Source: Actinomycetota bacterium
GTDB taxonomy: Bacteria; Actinomycetota; Geothermincolia; Geothermincolales; RBG-13-55-18
Length of the DNA: 39,010 nucleotides
Reading direction: 5' to 3'
Assembly (NCBI GenBank): GCA_013178005.1
Contig: JABLXL010000053.1
Coordinates: 1 to 39,010, forward strand
The position numbers and the translations under genes were made by a program. Shown here piece by piece: positions 25,604 to 34,580 of this stretch. The stretch's first letter is position 1. Every line of letters starts with the position of its first letter. The notes beneath the pieces are model-generated. The model did no database searches, was not told the DNA's origin, and worked only from the letters and a program-made list of their open reading frames with translations.

Positions 25604-25720
25604 GGGCTGGGAACCCGCCTGTCCTGAGGAACAGCGTTCGAAGGGAGAGTCCACTTGCAGAGAAGGACGGATGCGAGCTGACCTCGAAGTTCCCCTGGCC
25701 ATCGAGGAGATAGAATAGGG
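25544..25720 (+). repeat. Duplicated 3' end of the M24 peptidase gene
   Basis: 25544-25605 (gene end with stop) recurs at 25660-25720 with few differences (GATGGC against GACGGA, one C deleted from a run of five). The copy has no start of its own and is frame-shifted by the deletion. Confidence 0.92.
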
Positions 25721-25754
25721 ACGGTCTGCCTGTTCCCCACGGCGCGGGGGTATG

Positions 25755-25760
25755 TATAAT
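25755..25760 (+). promoter_or_regulatory. Possible -10 box for tRNA-Pro
   Basis: TATAAT 56 bases before the mature tRNA. It predicts a leader of about 50 bases. Confidence 0.4.
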
Positions 25761-25816
25761 ATTGAACTGCCGGCTTGGGAGGCGCCGGGTTGAAAACAGC
25801 ATGACGGGATTTCGGT

Positions 25817-25894
25817 CGGGGTGTGGCGCAGTTTGGTCAGCGCGCGGCGTTCGGGACGCCGAGGTCGGAGGTTCAAATCCTCTCACCCCGACCA
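25817..25894 (+). tRNA. tRNA-Pro (anticodon CGG)
   Basis: 78 bases with encoded CCA. Acceptor CGGGGTG pairs with CACCCCG. The anticodon arm is CGGCG-TTCGGGA-CGCCG, giving anticodon CGG, which reads CCG. The T loop is GTTCAAATC. A T-run follows the CCA. Confidence 0.95.
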
Positions 25895-26297
25895 TTTTTC
25901 ACGCCATGGGAACAGCGCGGGCAGGGAACTACCAGGATCCCGATAAGCCTCCGGCTTTGCCCTCGTCCGCTCCGGGAGGGGCGACGCCTTCTGTGGCGGG
26001 ACGACATCCGTCGCCTGGCCCATAAAGCCGATCACGGTAGCAACGGCCTGGGCAAGGCGGCGCCTTCTCCGGCATGGACCGCTCGCCTCACCACATCTGC
26101 AGCGCGAAGCCGGACTCCGCCCCGGTGCCGGCCTGGCTCTCGGAAAACCGGGCCGACATCCATTTTCCTCCCTCCGATTCCCTGGCCACGCACCACAGGC
26201 AACACCATGTCCGCCGCCTTACCCCTGGACAGGAGACTGCTACCGTTTCTTTTCTTATAATTGCATAGGACGGCGACGAGAAATCAGGAGGTAACCC
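25895..26297. other. Gene-free stretch downstream of tRNA-Pro
   Basis: No supported gene. Frames running through the tRNA are artefacts. TATAAT-like TTATAATTG (about 26255) may serve the downstream CaiB/BaiF gene. Confidence 0.45.
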
Positions 26298-27449
26298 ATG
26301 ACCACGCCCCTGGAAGGAATACGCGTACTGGACCTTTCCCAGCTCTACCCCGGGCCGCTCTGCACCATGATCCTCGCCGACCTCGGGGCGGAGGTGATCA
26401 AGGTGGAGCCTCCGGGAACCGGGGACCACGCCCGCACCTTTCGCTTTCTCTTCAACCAGATAAACCGGAACAAAAAGAGCATCGCCCTCAACCTCAAACA
26501 CCCCGGCGCCCAGGAGGCCTTCCGGGGCCTGGCGCGCACCGCTGACATCGTGGTGGAGGGCTTCCGCCCGGGCACCACCGCCCGGCTGGGAGTGGATTAC
26601 GAGACCCTCAGGGCTTTGAACCCGCGCATCATCTACTGCTCCATAAGCGGCTTCGGCCAGGATGGCCCCTACCGCGACCGTCCCGGCCATGACATTAACT
26701 ACATGGCCATGGGTGGAGTCCTCGGGTTGACCAGGGATAAGGACGGCAACCCGGTGGTCCTGGGGTTCGAGGTGGCGGACATCGTCTCCGCGCTCAACTC
26801 CGTCATCGCCATCCAGGCAGCCCTGATGGCACGCGACAGGACGGGCGAGGGCCAGTTCGTGGACATCGCCATGCTGGACTGCGTGGTGTTCCTCCTCCAC
26901 AACAGCGTGGGGTCCTACCTGGAGACGGGCGAGATTCCCACTATCAATCCCCTCCACGCGACCCCCCACTATGGGATCTTCAAGACCGCGGATGGGAAAC
27001 ACCTGGTCATCGGCATCGCCCACGAGGACTGGTTCTGGAATGGGCTCTGCGACGCCCTGGGCCTGGAGGACGCCAAAGGCCTGAACACGTTCCAGCGGGT
27101 CATGGGAAAGACGGAATTGCTCCCCCGGGTGGAGAAGGCTATCGGGGAGCGCACCCTAGAGGAGGCGCTCCGCGTGCTTGCCGAGAAGGACGTGCCATGC
27201 TGCGCCCTGCCGCGCATAGACGAGGCCCTGGACGATCCCCAGGTCAGGCACCGCGGCATGGTGGCACGGGTGGGTGAAGGAGACGGGGCGATCCAGCAGC
27301 TGGGCAGCCCTTACAAGCTCTCCCATACCCCTCCCCGCTTCCTAGCACCCCCGCCCGCCCTGGGCCAGCACACCGATGAGCTGCTGCGGGAGGCAGGCAT
27401 GACGGAAGAGGAGATATCCCGACTCAGGGAGGAAGGGGCGCTCGCCTGA
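26298..27449 (+). CDS. CaiB/BaiF-family protein, probably alpha-methylacyl-CoA racemase type
   Basis: 383 residues of the CaiB/BaiF (class III CoA-transferase) fold. The N-terminus (GIRVLDLSQLYPGPLC, ADLGAEVIKVEPP) and NKKSIALNLKHP segments are typical. At the active site it has His131 in PGHDINY and Asp161 in EVADI, a 30-residue spacing that matches the His126/Asp156 pair of alpha-methylacyl-CoA racemase, whereas CoA-transferases usually lack this His. Racemisation of branched acyl-CoA is therefore the better guess; CoA transfer remains possible. AGGAGG lies seven bases before ATG 26298. The SCP2 neighbour would fit branched or isoprenoid lipid breakdown. Confidence 0.85.
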   Translation: MTTPLEGIRVLDLSQLYPGPLCTMILADLGAEVIKVEPPGTGDHARTFRFLFNQINRNKKSIALNLKHPGAQEAFRGLARTADIVVEGFRPGTTARLGVDYETLRALNPRIIYCSISGFGQDGPYRDRPGHDINYMAMGGVLGLTRDKDGNPVVLGFEVADIVSALNSVIAIQAALMARDRTGEGQFVDIAMLDCVVFLLHNSVGSYLETGEIPTINPLHATPHYGIFKTADGKHLVIGIAHEDWFWNGLCDALGLEDAKGLNTFQRVMGKTELLPRVEKAIGERTLEEALRVLAEKDVPCCALPRIDEALDDPQVRHRGMVARVGEGDGAIQQLGSPYKLSHTPPRFLAPPPALGQHTDELLREAGMTEEEISRLREEGALA

Positions 27450-27756
27450 GCCGTCGCGAAACCACCCGGTCTGGCCCTTCGCGATACAATGGGTTCGGGG
27501 AGTACTCTCGATGATATTCCGCCTGTAATTCGAGTGTTTATCGAGGCCAGAGAGATAAAAAAATCGGCCTGGGAAACCTTGATGATGTTGAGGCAAACGC
27601 TACCGTCTCTACCGGTTTGGCTCAGCGCCTCTCTTCTCTCTTTTCCAAAGTTAGAGTCCCCAGTAGTGGTGTATAAAGCGTAAGCCCCCTAGCAAAGCAA
27701 GGGTCACCGTGTCATCCATTTCTCAAATGGTGAAAAAGAGAGTAAGGTGGGACACG
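27450..27756. other. Gene-free stretch ahead of an IS256 remnant
   Basis: No supported gene. The right half (from about 27670) is probably the non-coding end of the decayed IS256-like element whose transposase start follows. Confidence 0.4.
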
Positions 27757-27840
27757 ATGGCTAACACTAATATGGACTGGCGTGAGTGGTTGTGCAAGCA
27801 GGTCGTTGAAGCGGACGTGGATTTGCTGCGAGAGATGTGT
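27757..27840 (+). pseudogene. IS256-family transposase N-terminal remnant
   Basis: The start MANTNMDWREWLCKQ then VEADVDLLREM matches the conserved opening of IS256 (mutator-type) transposases, 'DW..KQ.EEAD.DLLREM'. The match stops after about 27 residues and the frame continues with unrelated residues. No other part of the transposase is present. A truncated relic. Confidence 0.6.
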
Positions 27841-28169
27841 GCGCCTCCTTGCGGGTATGATGCCGGATGCCCCGTGGACAAGGTCGGGGACCGGGCGGAA
27901 CCACCCCCATCTCCGCACTTCAAGGCCCGCTACCGGACTTTGCCGGGACCGACGGGTCTTTTTTCGTAAACCATGCCGCGGGCACAGGAAGGATCCGGGC
28001 AACACCCCCTAGGAGCTTACCCGGGCCCCGTGATCGCTCTGCTTGCAGGACTCATAGGAGCATCTGTAACATGCCCCTTGCCCGCTTGACGTCGGGAATT
28101 GCGGATATCTTCCGCATCGGATAGAATACCCACCAGCCAGGACTTCTTAAGCTCATGGGGGTAAAACAG

Positions 28170-28781
28170 ATGGTAAAGATCCTGGGGATCGCCGGAAGCC
28201 CGCGCTTGAACGGAAACACCGCGATGCTCCTGGACGAGGCCCTCAAGGGGGCCAAAGAAGCCGGCGCGACCATTAACAAGATCGTGGTATGCAACCGCGA
28301 GATATACCCCTGCCAGGCGTGCGACGACTGCCGAAAAGAGGGAGAGTGCACCATAGACGACGCCATGGACAAGATTTACAGCCTTACCACCTCCTCTCAC
28401 GGCATTATCCTGGCCGCCCCGGTCTATTTCAACTCCCTCAACGCCCAGACCAAGGCCCTCATCGACCGCCACCAGTGCATGTGGGCGCGCAAGGCCCTCC
28501 TGGGGATGGACGTCACCGACCCGGACACCAGGCAAGCCCGCCGCGGGCTCTTCCTCGCCACCGCGGGCGCTGACGACCCCCGCGCCTTCGACGGAGCCAT
28601 AAAGGTGGTGGATATGTTCTTCGATGTCCTGGACATTAAATACTATGAGCGCCTGCTCTTCTTCCGCATGGACCGCAAGGGCGCCATAAAAGAACACCCC
28701 ACAGCCCTGCGGAACGCCTACGCCGCCGGCGAGCACTTGGTGGTGGAAATAGAGCGCAGCCTGGGAGAGAAAAAGGCCTGA
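28170..28781 (+). CDS. Iron-sulfur flavoprotein (NADPH-dependent FMN reductase-like)
   Basis: 203 residues with a flavodoxin-like fold: the FMN phosphate loop GIAGSPRLNGNT at the start and the APVYFNSLNAQTKALIDR motif. The insertion CQACDDCRKEGEC (Cys-x2-Cys-x2-Cys-x5-Cys) is the compact [4Fe-4S] motif of the Isf family from methanogens and other anaerobes, which pass electrons between ferredoxin and oxygen or other acceptors. ATG 28170 is eight bases after GGGGG; ATG 28155 is an alternative. It lies upstream of selD and is separated from it by its own promoter. Confidence 0.88.
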   Translation: MVKILGIAGSPRLNGNTAMLLDEALKGAKEAGATINKIVVCNREIYPCQACDDCRKEGECTIDDAMDKIYSLTTSSHGIILAAPVYFNSLNAQTKALIDRHQCMWARKALLGMDVTDPDTRQARRGLFLATAGADDPRAFDGAIKVVDMFFDVLDIKYYERLLFFRMDRKGAIKEHPTALRNAYAAGEHLVVEIERSLGEKKA

Positions 28782-28909
28782 ATCCTCCGGCAGCCCCTGG
28801 CTCATCCTCGATAATCGCCCGTGAGGAATAAGCGCACGTGATCCAGCGCAAATGGCTCCAGGGCGCGATCATATCGAGCGCCGGGGCTTCCGACAAGCGC
28901 GCGGACGGT

Positions 28910-28915
28910 TATAAT
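28910..28915 (+). promoter_or_regulatory. -10 box of selD
   Basis: A perfect TATAAT, with TTCCGA about 17 bases earlier as a weak -35. The predicted leader is about 28 bases and carries AGGAGG seven bases before ATG 28949. Confidence 0.6.
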
Positions 28916-28948
28916 GTTTTATTATGGTTACCATCAGGAGGTTTAATA

Positions 28949-29989
28949 ATGTCGCGCGAGATACGCCTCACTCACCTCTCCAGTAAATCGGGTTGAGCGG
29001 CGAAGGTGGGTCCGGAGGACCTCGAGAAAGTACTGCGGCTCCTGCCCCTGGATGACCTGGGGCGCGAGATATTGGTGGGGCTGGACACGCCGGATGACGC
29101 CGCGGTCTATATGCTGGACGAGGAGACCGCGCTCGTGCACACCCTGGATTTCTTCACCCCCATCGTTGATGATCCCTACGATTTCGGCCGCATCGCCGCG
29201 GCCAACGCCCTGAGCGACGTTTACGCCATGGGGGGCATCCCCCTTTCCGCCATGAATATCGTATGTTTTCCCTGCTCACTGGGCATGGAAATCCTGGCCA
29301 GGATCCTTGAAGGCGGGCTCGCCGCCATCCGTGGCGCGGGTGCCGTTCTCCTGGGCGGGCACACCGTGGAGGACGCAGAGCCCAAGTACGGGTTGGCGGT
29401 CACCGGCAGGGTCCATCCAGACCGCGTTCTAACCTGCCAGGGCGCGGAAGAGGGCGACCTCCTGGTGCTGACCAAACCCCTTGGAACGGGGGTGCTTGCG
29501 ACCGCCCTCAAGGGCGATTTTCTGACCGAGGAGGAAATGGGGGAAGCGGTGGAGGGCATGGCATCCCTGAACGACCGCGCCTCGAGGGCAGCGGTGCTGG
29601 CCGGGGCGCACGCCTGCACCGACGTAACCGGGTTCGGGCTCGCCGGGCACCTCCTGAACATGCTGTCTGGCAACGGCCTCGGATGCGAGATCGAGGTCTC
29701 GCGGCTTCCCCTCTACCCGCGGGCGAGGGAGATGGCGGAGATGGGGATGGTCCCCGCGGGCGCCTACAAGAACCGGGATTTCCTCTCGCCTATGGTGGAG
29801 ATCCATTCCGATGTGGACGACGTAAGTCGGGACATCGTATTCGATCCCCAGACCTCGGGCGGCCTTCTCCTGGCGATGCCCGAGAAAGCGCTGGGCGTTT
29901 TCGCGCGGGAAATGGGAGGGGAATGCTTCTGGGCGCCCATCGGCAGGTTCACGGCAAACGCGGCGGGCCGGGTGCGCGTACTGCCATGA
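28949..29989 (+). CDS. selD: Selenophosphate synthetase SelD, itself a selenoprotein (UGA codon 16)
   Basis: 346 residues when TGA at 28994-28996 is read as selenocysteine. SelD makes selenophosphate from selenide and ATP. ATG 28949 follows AGGAGG by seven bases and reads MSREIRLTHLSSKSG, then U16, then AAKVGPEDLEKVL, in frame with the rest. The layout matches SelD proteins with Cys/Sec at the catalytic position; U16 and Lys19 correspond to Cys17 and Lys20 of the E. coli enzyme. Later motifs are DTPDDAAVY, VHTLDFFTPIVDDPY, NALSDVYAMG, GGHTVEDAEPKYG, TDVTGFGLAGHL and DPQTSGGLL. A SECIS-like hairpin lies directly after the TGA. A gene caller ignoring Sec would start at GTG 29006 and lose the active site. 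Confidence 0.93.
28994..29024 (+). promoter_or_regulatory. Candidate SECIS element after the selD UGA
   Basis: Downstream of TGA (28994-28996), GGTCC (29009-29013) pairs with GGACC (29017-29021) around a GGA loop. The stem extends through a G-U pair and, past a bulged U (29007), a further G-C pair. A bulged U and a G-containing apical loop about 17-20 bases after UGA are the features SelB recognises in bacterial SECIS hairpins. Folded by eye only. Confidence 0.6.
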
Positions 29990-30095
29990 GCTGGGGCCCC
30001 CTCGGCCGCGGGGCGAGGAAAGCGACCGGGTGCCGGGCGGAAAGCCGTGCGAGACAGGCGGGAGGCATTCGGAAACGAGTATTATGGGAGGTGCC

Positions 30096-30680
30096 ATGAG
30101 AGAGTTGGTGGACGCGCGGGGCCTGGCGTGCCCCACGCCGGTGGTGCGGACCAGGGAAGCGCTCAAGGGGGGCGCCGCGGAGATCGAGGTGCTGGTGGAC
30201 AACCCTACCGCCAGGGACAACGTATGCCGTTTCGCCGCCTCGCAGGGATGCCGCAGCGAGGTCTTCGAGGAGGAGGGCATGTTCCGCATTGCCATAACCA
30301 GGGGCGAGGAGGAGGCTGACGCGGCAAGCTCGCCCGAGACATCCGCGCGCACCGTGGTGGTTCTTTCGGCGGACGTGATGGGCCGCGGGGACGAGGGGCT
30401 GGGAAAGATACTCATCAAGGCCTTCTTAAACACCCTGGCGGAAAGCGATCCGCCTCCCTGGAGGGTGGTGCTGTTCAACCGCGGGGTGCTCCTGGCCGTG
30501 GATGGCGGCGAGGGGGTGGAAGCCCTTTCCAACCTGGAGCGCATGGGCGTTGAAGTGCTGGTCTGTGGAACCTGTCTCGACTACTTCAAGGCTAAGGAAC
30601 GGGTGGCGGTGGGGACGGTGAGCAACATGTACGACATCCTCACCACCATGCTCTCCGCCACCAACTCCGTGACCATATAG
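30096..30680 (+). CDS. yedF: YedF: selenium-metabolism sulfurtransferase-like protein
   Basis: 194 residues. The N-terminal TusA-like domain has the Cys-Pro motif ARGLACPTPVVRTREAL (Cys12). The C-terminal DsrE-like domain runs from VVVLSADVMGRGDEGLGKIL to the end, with VLVCGTCLDYF. YedF is repeatedly found next to selD and selA and is thought to handle reactive selenium or sulfur for SelD; its biochemical role is not firmly established. ATG 30096 follows GGGAGG. It lies 106 bases after selD, probably in one transcript. Confidence 0.9.
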   Translation: MRELVDARGLACPTPVVRTREALKGGAAEIEVLVDNPTARDNVCRFAASQGCRSEVFEEEGMFRIAITRGEEEADAASSPETSARTVVVLSADVMGRGDEGLGKILIKAFLNTLAESDPPPWRVVLFNRGVLLAVDGGEGVEALSNLERMGVEVLVCGTCLDYFKAKERVAVGTVSNMYDILTTMLSATNSVTI

Positions 30681-30920
30681 CGCCATGAGGCCGCCGCTCC
30701 ACGGCCCCGCGCATCTATCCGACCCGCGCCGGACGGCCCGGAACGGATCGCGTGCAGGATGCGCCGGGCATGGATCTGGCTCCCTTGACGCGGTGGCTTT
30801 CGAGCGGCGCTTTCAGGGTTCAGAAAGTCTGGGGAGCTATAAGTCTCGGGCGAAACGGGCAAGCCGCGAGTCGCCGGCGTTGTGGCGGGAGTCCCGCCCT
30901 GAAGGTAAACTATAAACGAC

Positions 30921-32342
30921 ATGGAGAAAAAGGACTACCTGAGAAGCCTCTCCTCGGTGAACGACCTCATCCAGGCCGTTTACCGCAGCCGTCTCATGGG
31001 GAGCAAGGCCATCCCGCGCGAGCTGGTCACCGAGGCCTCGCGCACCGTTCTCGACGGCATCCGGGAGGCCATCCTCGCCGCCAGGGACGAGATGGCCCTG
31101 GAGGAAATCAGCACGGACACCGAGGAGCTGGTCTCCCTGGTGGAAAAGGTGGTGGAGGAGAAGCTGCAGATGAGCTTCCGGCGGGTGATCAACGCCACCG
31201 GCATCGTGATCCATACCAACCTCGGCCGTTCCCTTCTCTCGCGGCCGGCGCTGGAAGCCCTGGCGACCGCCGGCGCGCACTACAACAACCTGGAGTTCAG
31301 GCTCGAGGACGGCGCGCGGGGCTCGCGCCAGGAACACCTGCGGGGGCTGCTCTGCGACCTCACGGGCGCCGAGTCGGCCCTGGTGGTCAACAACAACGCC
31401 GCCGCGGTGCTCCTCGCCCTCACCACCCACGCCAAGGGCCGGGAGGTCATCGTGAGCCGGGGCCAACTCATAGAGATCGGGGGCTCCTTCCGCCTGCCCG
31501 AGGTCATGGCCCAGAGCGGCGCAAGGCTGGTCGAGGTGGGCACCACCAACAAGACCTACCTGGAGGACTACCGCCGCGCCATCACCAGCGAGACGGCGAT
31601 GCTCATGCGCGCCCATCCCAGCAACTACCGCATCACCGGCTTCACCGCCGAGGTGGGGATAAAGGAACTGGCGGGGCTGGCGGGGGAATACGGCCTGGTG
31701 GTCCTGGACGACCTGGGCAGCGGGGTGTACGTGGACCTCTCCGAGCACGGCATGCAATACGAGCCCACCATCAGGCGCTCCCTAGAAGATGGCGCCGACC
31801 TGGTATGCTTCAGCGGCGACAAGCTCCTGGGAGGCCCCCAGGCGGGAATCGTCCTCGGCAGGTCTGACCTGGTGGAGGCCATGGCCCGCCACCCCCTGGC
31901 CCGCGCCTTGAGGGTGGACAAGCTGACCGTGGCCGCCCTCGAGGCCACCCTGCGCCAGTACCTGGATCCCTCACGGGCGCTCAAGGAGATCCCCACCCTG
32001 GCCATGCTCACCACGGATCCCGAGACGCTGCGCAAGCGGGCGCGCCTCCTGGCGAAAAAGATCTCCTCCGGGGGCGCCTTCGAGGCCGAGGTGGTGGAGG
32101 ACGTCTCGCGCGCCGGAGGGGGGGCTTTGCCCATGGAGGACCTCCCCACCTGGACGGTAACCGTGACCTCGACGAGCATGAAGACCTCCGCGCTGGAGGA
32201 GGCATTGCGCAAGGCCGATCCGCCGGTGATCTGCCGCGTCAGGGAGGACCGCGTGATCATGGACATGCGCACGGTGAGCGACGAGGAGGCCGAGCTCATA
32301 GCCTCCGCCTTCAATGAGCTGGCCGGCATGGCCAGCACGTAG
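30921..32342 (+). CDS. selA: L-seryl-tRNA(Sec) selenium transferase SelA
   Basis: 473 residues, PLP-dependent. It converts Ser-tRNA-Sec to Sec-tRNA-Sec using selenophosphate. Landmarks are the N-terminal LRSLSSVNDLIQAVY, INATGIVIHTNLGRSLLS, VNNNAAAVLLAL, and the Schiff-base lysine Lys301 in CFSGDKLLGGPQAG (E. coli Lys295). The C-terminal domain is PPVICRVREDRVIMDMRTV. No good ribosome binding site precedes ATG 30921. TATAAA ends four bases before it, so a near-leaderless transcript is possible. The 240-base gap after yedF contains no gene. selB begins 28 bases after the stop. Confidence 0.96.
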   Translation: MEKKDYLRSLSSVNDLIQAVYRSRLMGSKAIPRELVTEASRTVLDGIREAILAARDEMALEEISTDTEELVSLVEKVVEEKLQMSFRRVINATGIVIHTNLGRSLLSRPALEALATAGAHYNNLEFRLEDGARGSRQEHLRGLLCDLTGAESALVVNNNAAAVLLALTTHAKGREVIVSRGQLIEIGGSFRLPEVMAQSGARLVEVGTTNKTYLEDYRRAITSETAMLMRAHPSNYRITGFTAEVGIKELAGLAGEYGLVVLDDLGSGVYVDLSEHGMQYEPTIRRSLEDGADLVCFSGDKLLGGPQAGIVLGRSDLVEAMARHPLARALRVDKLTVAALEATLRQYLDPSRALKEIPTLAMLTTDPETLRKRARLLAKKISSGGAFEAEVVEDVSRAGGGALPMEDLPTWTVTVTSTSMKTSALEEALRKADPPVICRVREDRVIMDMRTVSDEEAELIASAFNELAGMAST

Positions 32343-32370
32343 CAAAGGGCATCTCGAGCGGAACGAGGAC

Positions 32371-34278
32371 ATGAAGAACTTCATCATCGGCACCGCCGGC
32401 CATATCGATCACGGCAAGACCGAGCTGATCAAGGCCCTCACGGGCACCGACACCGACCGCCTCAAGGAGGAAAAGGAGCGTGGCATCTCCATCGAGCTGG
32501 GCTTCGCGGAGATGGAGCTCCCGGGCGGCGTGACCGCGGGGGTGGTGGACGTTCCCGGGCACGAACACTTTGTGAAGAACATGCTCGCGGGCGCCACGGG
32601 CTTCGACCTGGTGCTGCTGGTGGTCGCCGCCGACGACGGGGTCATGCCCCAGACCCTGGAGCACCTGGCCATCGTGGACCTCCTGGGGGTCAGGGACGGG
32701 GTGGTGGCGATCACCAAGGCCGACCTGGTCGACGAGGAGATGGTGGAGCTGGTGAAGGAGGACGTGGCCGAGGCCCTGGCGGGCACCGCGCTAGAGGGGG
32801 CGGAGATGGTGGTAACCTCCAGCCGCACCGGCCAGGGCCTGGACGAGCTGCGCTCCGCCCTGGTCAGGGCCGCCGGCAGGGCAGGGGAGCGCGACTCCTC
32901 CGGCCCCTTCCGCCTGCCCGTAGACCGCGTCTTCACCCTCAGGGGCATTGGCACCGTGGTCACCGGCACCCTCTGGGAGGGGAGCGTCGCCGACGGCGAC
33001 GAGGCGGTGATCCAGCCCTCGGGCAGGAAGGTGCGGGTGCGCAACGTACAGGTGCATGGAAAGGAAGTGGAGCGGGCTTGCGCGGGACAGCGCGTGGCAC
33101 TGAACCTCCCGGGCATCTCCACGGACGAGATCGAGCGTGGCGACGTCATCGGAACCCCCGGCCACCTCCACCCCACCCTCATGGTGGACGGACTGCTCCA
33201 CCTCATCACGGGCGCGCCGAGGGCGCTCAAGAACCGTGCGCGCGTGCGCTTCCACCACGGGACCAGGGAGGTGATGGCGCGTGTGGTGCTGCTCGGGGGG
33301 AGGGAGGAGCTGGCGCCGGGAGAGAGCTCATACGTGCAGTTACGCCTCGAGAAGCCGGCGGTGGTGCTCTACGGCGACCGTTATATCCTGCGCAGCTACT
33401 CCCCCGTCACCACCATCGGGGGCGGGCGCATCCTGGACAGCCACCCCCGGAAGCACCGCCCGCACCAGCAAGGGATACTCACAGTCCTGGAGCGGAGGGA
33501 GCGCGGCGTTCCCCGTGATCTCATCCTCCTGGTGGCGGAGGAGAGGGGCCTGCCGCTTACCCGCGGGGAGCTGCTTTCCTGGAGCGAGATAAGGGAGGGG
33601 GATTTCGAGCTGGCCCTGCAGGAGCTGCTATCGGCCGGCGACCTGGTGGAGGTGCAGGGCGACGGTGAGCCCATGTATGTCCCTCCCGCCATCCTTTCCG
33701 ACCTCCAGGACCAGATGGCGCGGCTCGCCGCCGACATGCATGCCGCCAACCCCCTGCGGGCGGGGGTGGAAAAGGAAGCCCTGCGCCGCCGGCTGGACTC
33801 CGGCATGGGCGTCGACGTCTTCGACGTCCTGCTCCGAAGCGCCGTGTCCGCGGGGAGGCTGGAGGTGGAGGGTGGAAGGGTGCGCGAAGCGGGGAAGGGT
33901 GTGACCCTGGGCGAAAAGGAACGCGAGCAGAAGGAGGCCCTGCTGCGGGCCATACGCGAGGGAGGGTTCGCCCCCCCGCTCTTCAAGGAACTCATGGATA
34001 TAACCGGCCTGGAGAAGTCCAAGCTGCGCGATATGCTCAACCTCCTCCTGGAGGAGGGCGAGGTGGAGCAGGTGAACCCCGACTACTTCCTCGCCACTGG
34101 GAAGATCGCCGAGGCGGAGGAACGCATCCGCTCCCACCTGGAAAGCCAGGGCAGCCTGGCGGTGCCCCAGTTAAAGGACATGCTGGGAGCGAGCCGTAAG
34201 TATGCCATTCCCCTGCTCGAGTTCTTCGATCGCAGGCGGGTTACGCGGCGAGAGGGGGATGTCCGCGTCCCTTATTGA
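32371..34278 (+). CDS. selB: Selenocysteine-specific elongation factor SelB
   Basis: 635 residues. It delivers Sec-tRNA-Sec to ribosomes paused at a UGA followed by a SECIS hairpin. The GTPase domain has GHIDHGKT (residues 10-17), [16 protein letters not shown] and ITKADLV. Two EF-Tu-like beta-barrels follow ([14 protein letters not shown]). The C-terminal half is the winged-helix array that binds SECIS RNA ([44 protein letters not shown]). Length is normal. The start 32371 has only GAGG at five bases. The last 17 codons plus stop recur 100 bases downstream. Confidence 0.96.
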   Translation: MKNFIIGTAGHIDHGKTELIKALTGTDTDRLKEEKERGISIELGFAEMELPGGVTAGVVDVPGHEHFVKNMLAGATGFDLVLLVVAADDGVMPQTLEHLAIVDLLGVRDGVVAITKADLVDEEMVELVKEDVAEALAGTALEGAEMVVTSSRTGQGLDELRSALVRAAGRAGERDSSGPFRLPVDRVFTLRGIGTVVTGTLWEGSVADGDEAVIQPSGRKVRVRNVQVHGKEVERACAGQRVALNLPGISTDEIERGDVIGTPGHLHPTLMVDGLLHLITGAPRALKNRARVRFHHGTREVMARVVLLGGREELAPGESSYVQLRLEKPAVVLYGDRYILRSYSPVTTIGGGRILDSHPRKHRPHQQGILTVLERRERGVPRDLILLVAEERGLPLTRGELLSWSEIREGDFELALQELLSAGDLVEVQGDGEPMYVPPAILSDLQDQMARLAADMHAANPLRAGVEKEALRRRLDSGMGVDVFDVLLRSAVSAGRLEVEGGRVREAGKGVTLGEKEREQKEALLRAIREGGFAPPLFKELMDITGLEKSKLRDMLNLLLEEGEVEQVNPDYFLATGKIAEAEERIRSHLESQGSLAVPQLKDMLGASRKYAIPLLEFFDRRRVTRREGDVRVPY

Positions 34279-34389
34279 CCCTGACCGCCTACTGTTCATG
34301 CTCGCGGGTAATCGAACGAAAGAAATCGATCGAAGGCGGGTTACGCGACGAGAGGGGGACATCCGCGTCCCTTATTGACCCTGACCGCC
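34226..34389 (+). repeat. Duplicated 3' end of selB
   Basis: 34226-34289, which includes the selB stop, recurs at 34326-34389 with about five changes, a spacing of exactly 100 bp. The copy still reads the same C-terminal residues and TGA in one frame but has no start. Confidence 0.93.
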
Positions 34390-34568
34390 CACCGATCCCG
34401 CCCGCCGACGAGTCTCCTGCCGCGGAGGATACGCATGAACATCATGCCGCAGCCCGCCGCCGGCCTCGCGCAACGTGGCATAATATGGGAGTTAGGGGAC
34501 TCTCGCGAGGGCGGCTCATCTCTTCCACCCGCGCTTTTCCACGCGACATGGGCGAATTGGCTCTTTGA

Positions 34569-34574
34569 TATAAT
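34569..34574 (+). promoter_or_regulatory. -10 box of tRNA-Sec
   Basis: A perfect TATAAT separated by six bases from the first base of the mature tRNA. Initiation would occur on the tRNA's own 5' G, with no leader. No -35 consensus is seen. Confidence 0.6.
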
Positions 34575-34580
34575 ATCCCC

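Noticed and set aside
23576-25876. 766-codon minus frame across the SCP2 and M24 genes and tRNA-Pro
   Set aside because: It runs antisense to two well-supported genes and through a tRNA; its start is the well-known false translation of a tRNA-Pro complement.
25823-26260. Frame starting inside tRNA-Pro
   Set aside because: Its first residues are a translation of the tRNA itself; no ribosome binding site.
28994-28996. TGA as a true stop, making 28949-28996 a short leader peptide
   Set aside because: The upstream residues fit SelD N-termini, the TGA is at the catalytic Cys/Sec position and the complete Sec machinery follows; the ribosome binding site belongs to ATG 28949.
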